Of a DNA stretch of 64,000 nucleotides, positions 63,847 through 64,000 are shown piece after piece. Below the pieces are notes generated by a model that had not been told where the DNA came from, searched no databases, and saw nothing but the letters and a program-made list of their open reading frames with translations. Position 1 is the first letter of the stretch, and each line of letters starts with the position of its first letter. This stretch comes from Paenibacillus radicis (ex Gao et al. 2016) (GTDB lineage: Bacteria > Bacillota > Bacilli > Paenibacillales > Paenibacillaceae), in NCBI RefSeq assembly GCF_014641555.1, contig NZ_BMHY01000001.1, positions 124,001-188,000 on the forward strand, given 5' to 3'. A program made the position numbers and the translations under genes.

Positions 63847-64000
63847 TTGTTGGCGCATATTGTATCTTTGCTGGTGCTTGCTTTCGCTGTAAGTGTAGAC
63901 GGTTTTGGCGTAGGTATTACGTACGGATTGCGGAGAATCCGAATTCCGTTGTTTTCCGTCCTTATTATTGCATTATGCTCGGGATTGATCATCTGGCTGT
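63847..64000 (+). CDS. ytaF: Sporulation membrane protein YtaF, N-terminal part
   Basis: Partial gene running off the right edge; 51 codons are visible. Translation gives a hydrophobic segment (HIVSLLVLAFAVSVDGFGVG) followed by ITYGLRRIRIP and a second hydrophobic segment, which fits the MntP/YtaF membrane family. In Bacillus ytaF follows mutM. The start is a TTG at 63847 (or 63850) with GGGGAGTGA six to nine bases upstream; an ATG at 63840 is in another frame. Confidence 0.8.
   Translation, partial: MLAHIVSLLVLAFAVSVDGFGVGITYGLRRIRIPLFSVLIIALCSGLIIWL

Noticed and set aside
63684..63992. Minus-strand ORF at the right end
   Set aside because: It overlaps the end of mutM and the start of ytaF, whose product and synteny are clear on the plus strand.
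1..64000. tRNA, rRNA, IS element or prophage
   Set aside because: No cloverleaf, rRNA-like sequence, transposase, integrase or phage gene was found on reading both strands.

Overview
The window looks like a chromosome segment of a spore-forming Firmicute of the Paenibacillus/Cohnella type. The reasons are the polA-mutM-ytaF order, an Sda-like sporulation checkpoint protein, many two-component systems that pair a YesM-type kinase with an AraC-type regulator beside Lpl/Msm-type sugar ABC transporters, strong AGGAGG-type ribosome sites with frequent GTG/TTG starts, and a moderate G+C content. No tRNA, rRNA, phage, IS element or CRISPR array was seen.

Layout. 1-3.1 kb: the 5' part of an M13 metallopeptidase lipoprotein, a YbjQ-family protein, and a tandem SnoaL-like protein divergent from a TetR regulator. 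3.2-11.8 kb: a sugar-use locus with an AraC regulator, a short GH29-like fucosidase, an ABC transporter (binding lipoprotein plus two permeases, with a cre-like site) and a divergent YesM/YesN pair. 12-15.7 kb: an NADPH:quinone reductase beside a frameshifted HxlR regulator, then an MFS exporter divergent from a LysR regulator. 15.8-20.5 kb: SWIM protein, SNF2 helicase (YwqB/YwqA pair) and a 61-residue unknown. 20.7-29.1 kb: a sugar ABC transporter, kinase/regulator pair and NagZ-like GH3 enzyme in one direction. 29.4-33.7 kb: a large hybrid kinase with a degenerate first transmitter, and a SARP-type response regulator. 33.8-36.9 kb: Sda-like protein, CheW, a protein I read as an isolated CheA dimerisation (P3) module, and a chemoreceptor. 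37-40 kb: an NAD salvage cluster (NrtR-like Nudix regulator, NadV, NadM) with two matching operator candidates. 40-42.5 kb: a hairpin-rich spacer, a YfbR-like nucleotidase and a BASS-family transporter. 42.6-59.8 kb: phosphate region with PhoR/PhoP-like kinase and regulator, two AraC regulators, a dehydrogenase, a GH42 beta-galactosidase, a soluble CBS-MCP protein, pstSCAB-phoU, a 41-bp hairpin array, and CBS-GGDEF and EAL proteins. 60-64 kb: polA, mutM and the start of ytaF.

Most interesting points. (1) Three promoters around the pst operon (CBS-MCP, pstS, CBS-GGDEF) share the same geometry: two Pho-box-like hexamers 11 bp apart, then exactly 31 bp, then a -10 hexamer. This suggests a phosphate-starvation regulon that includes a soluble chemoreceptor-like protein and a c-di-GMP synthase/hydrolase pair with related CBS-type sensor domains. 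(2) A stand-alone CheA P3-like protein lies between cheW and an mcp. (3) A 186-bp imperfectly palindromic repeat occurs in two copies of identical length, in opposite orientation, plus a fragment. (4) An eight-unit array of near-perfect hairpins has an apparent three-unit higher-order pattern. All assignments come from reading the sequence; no database search was run.
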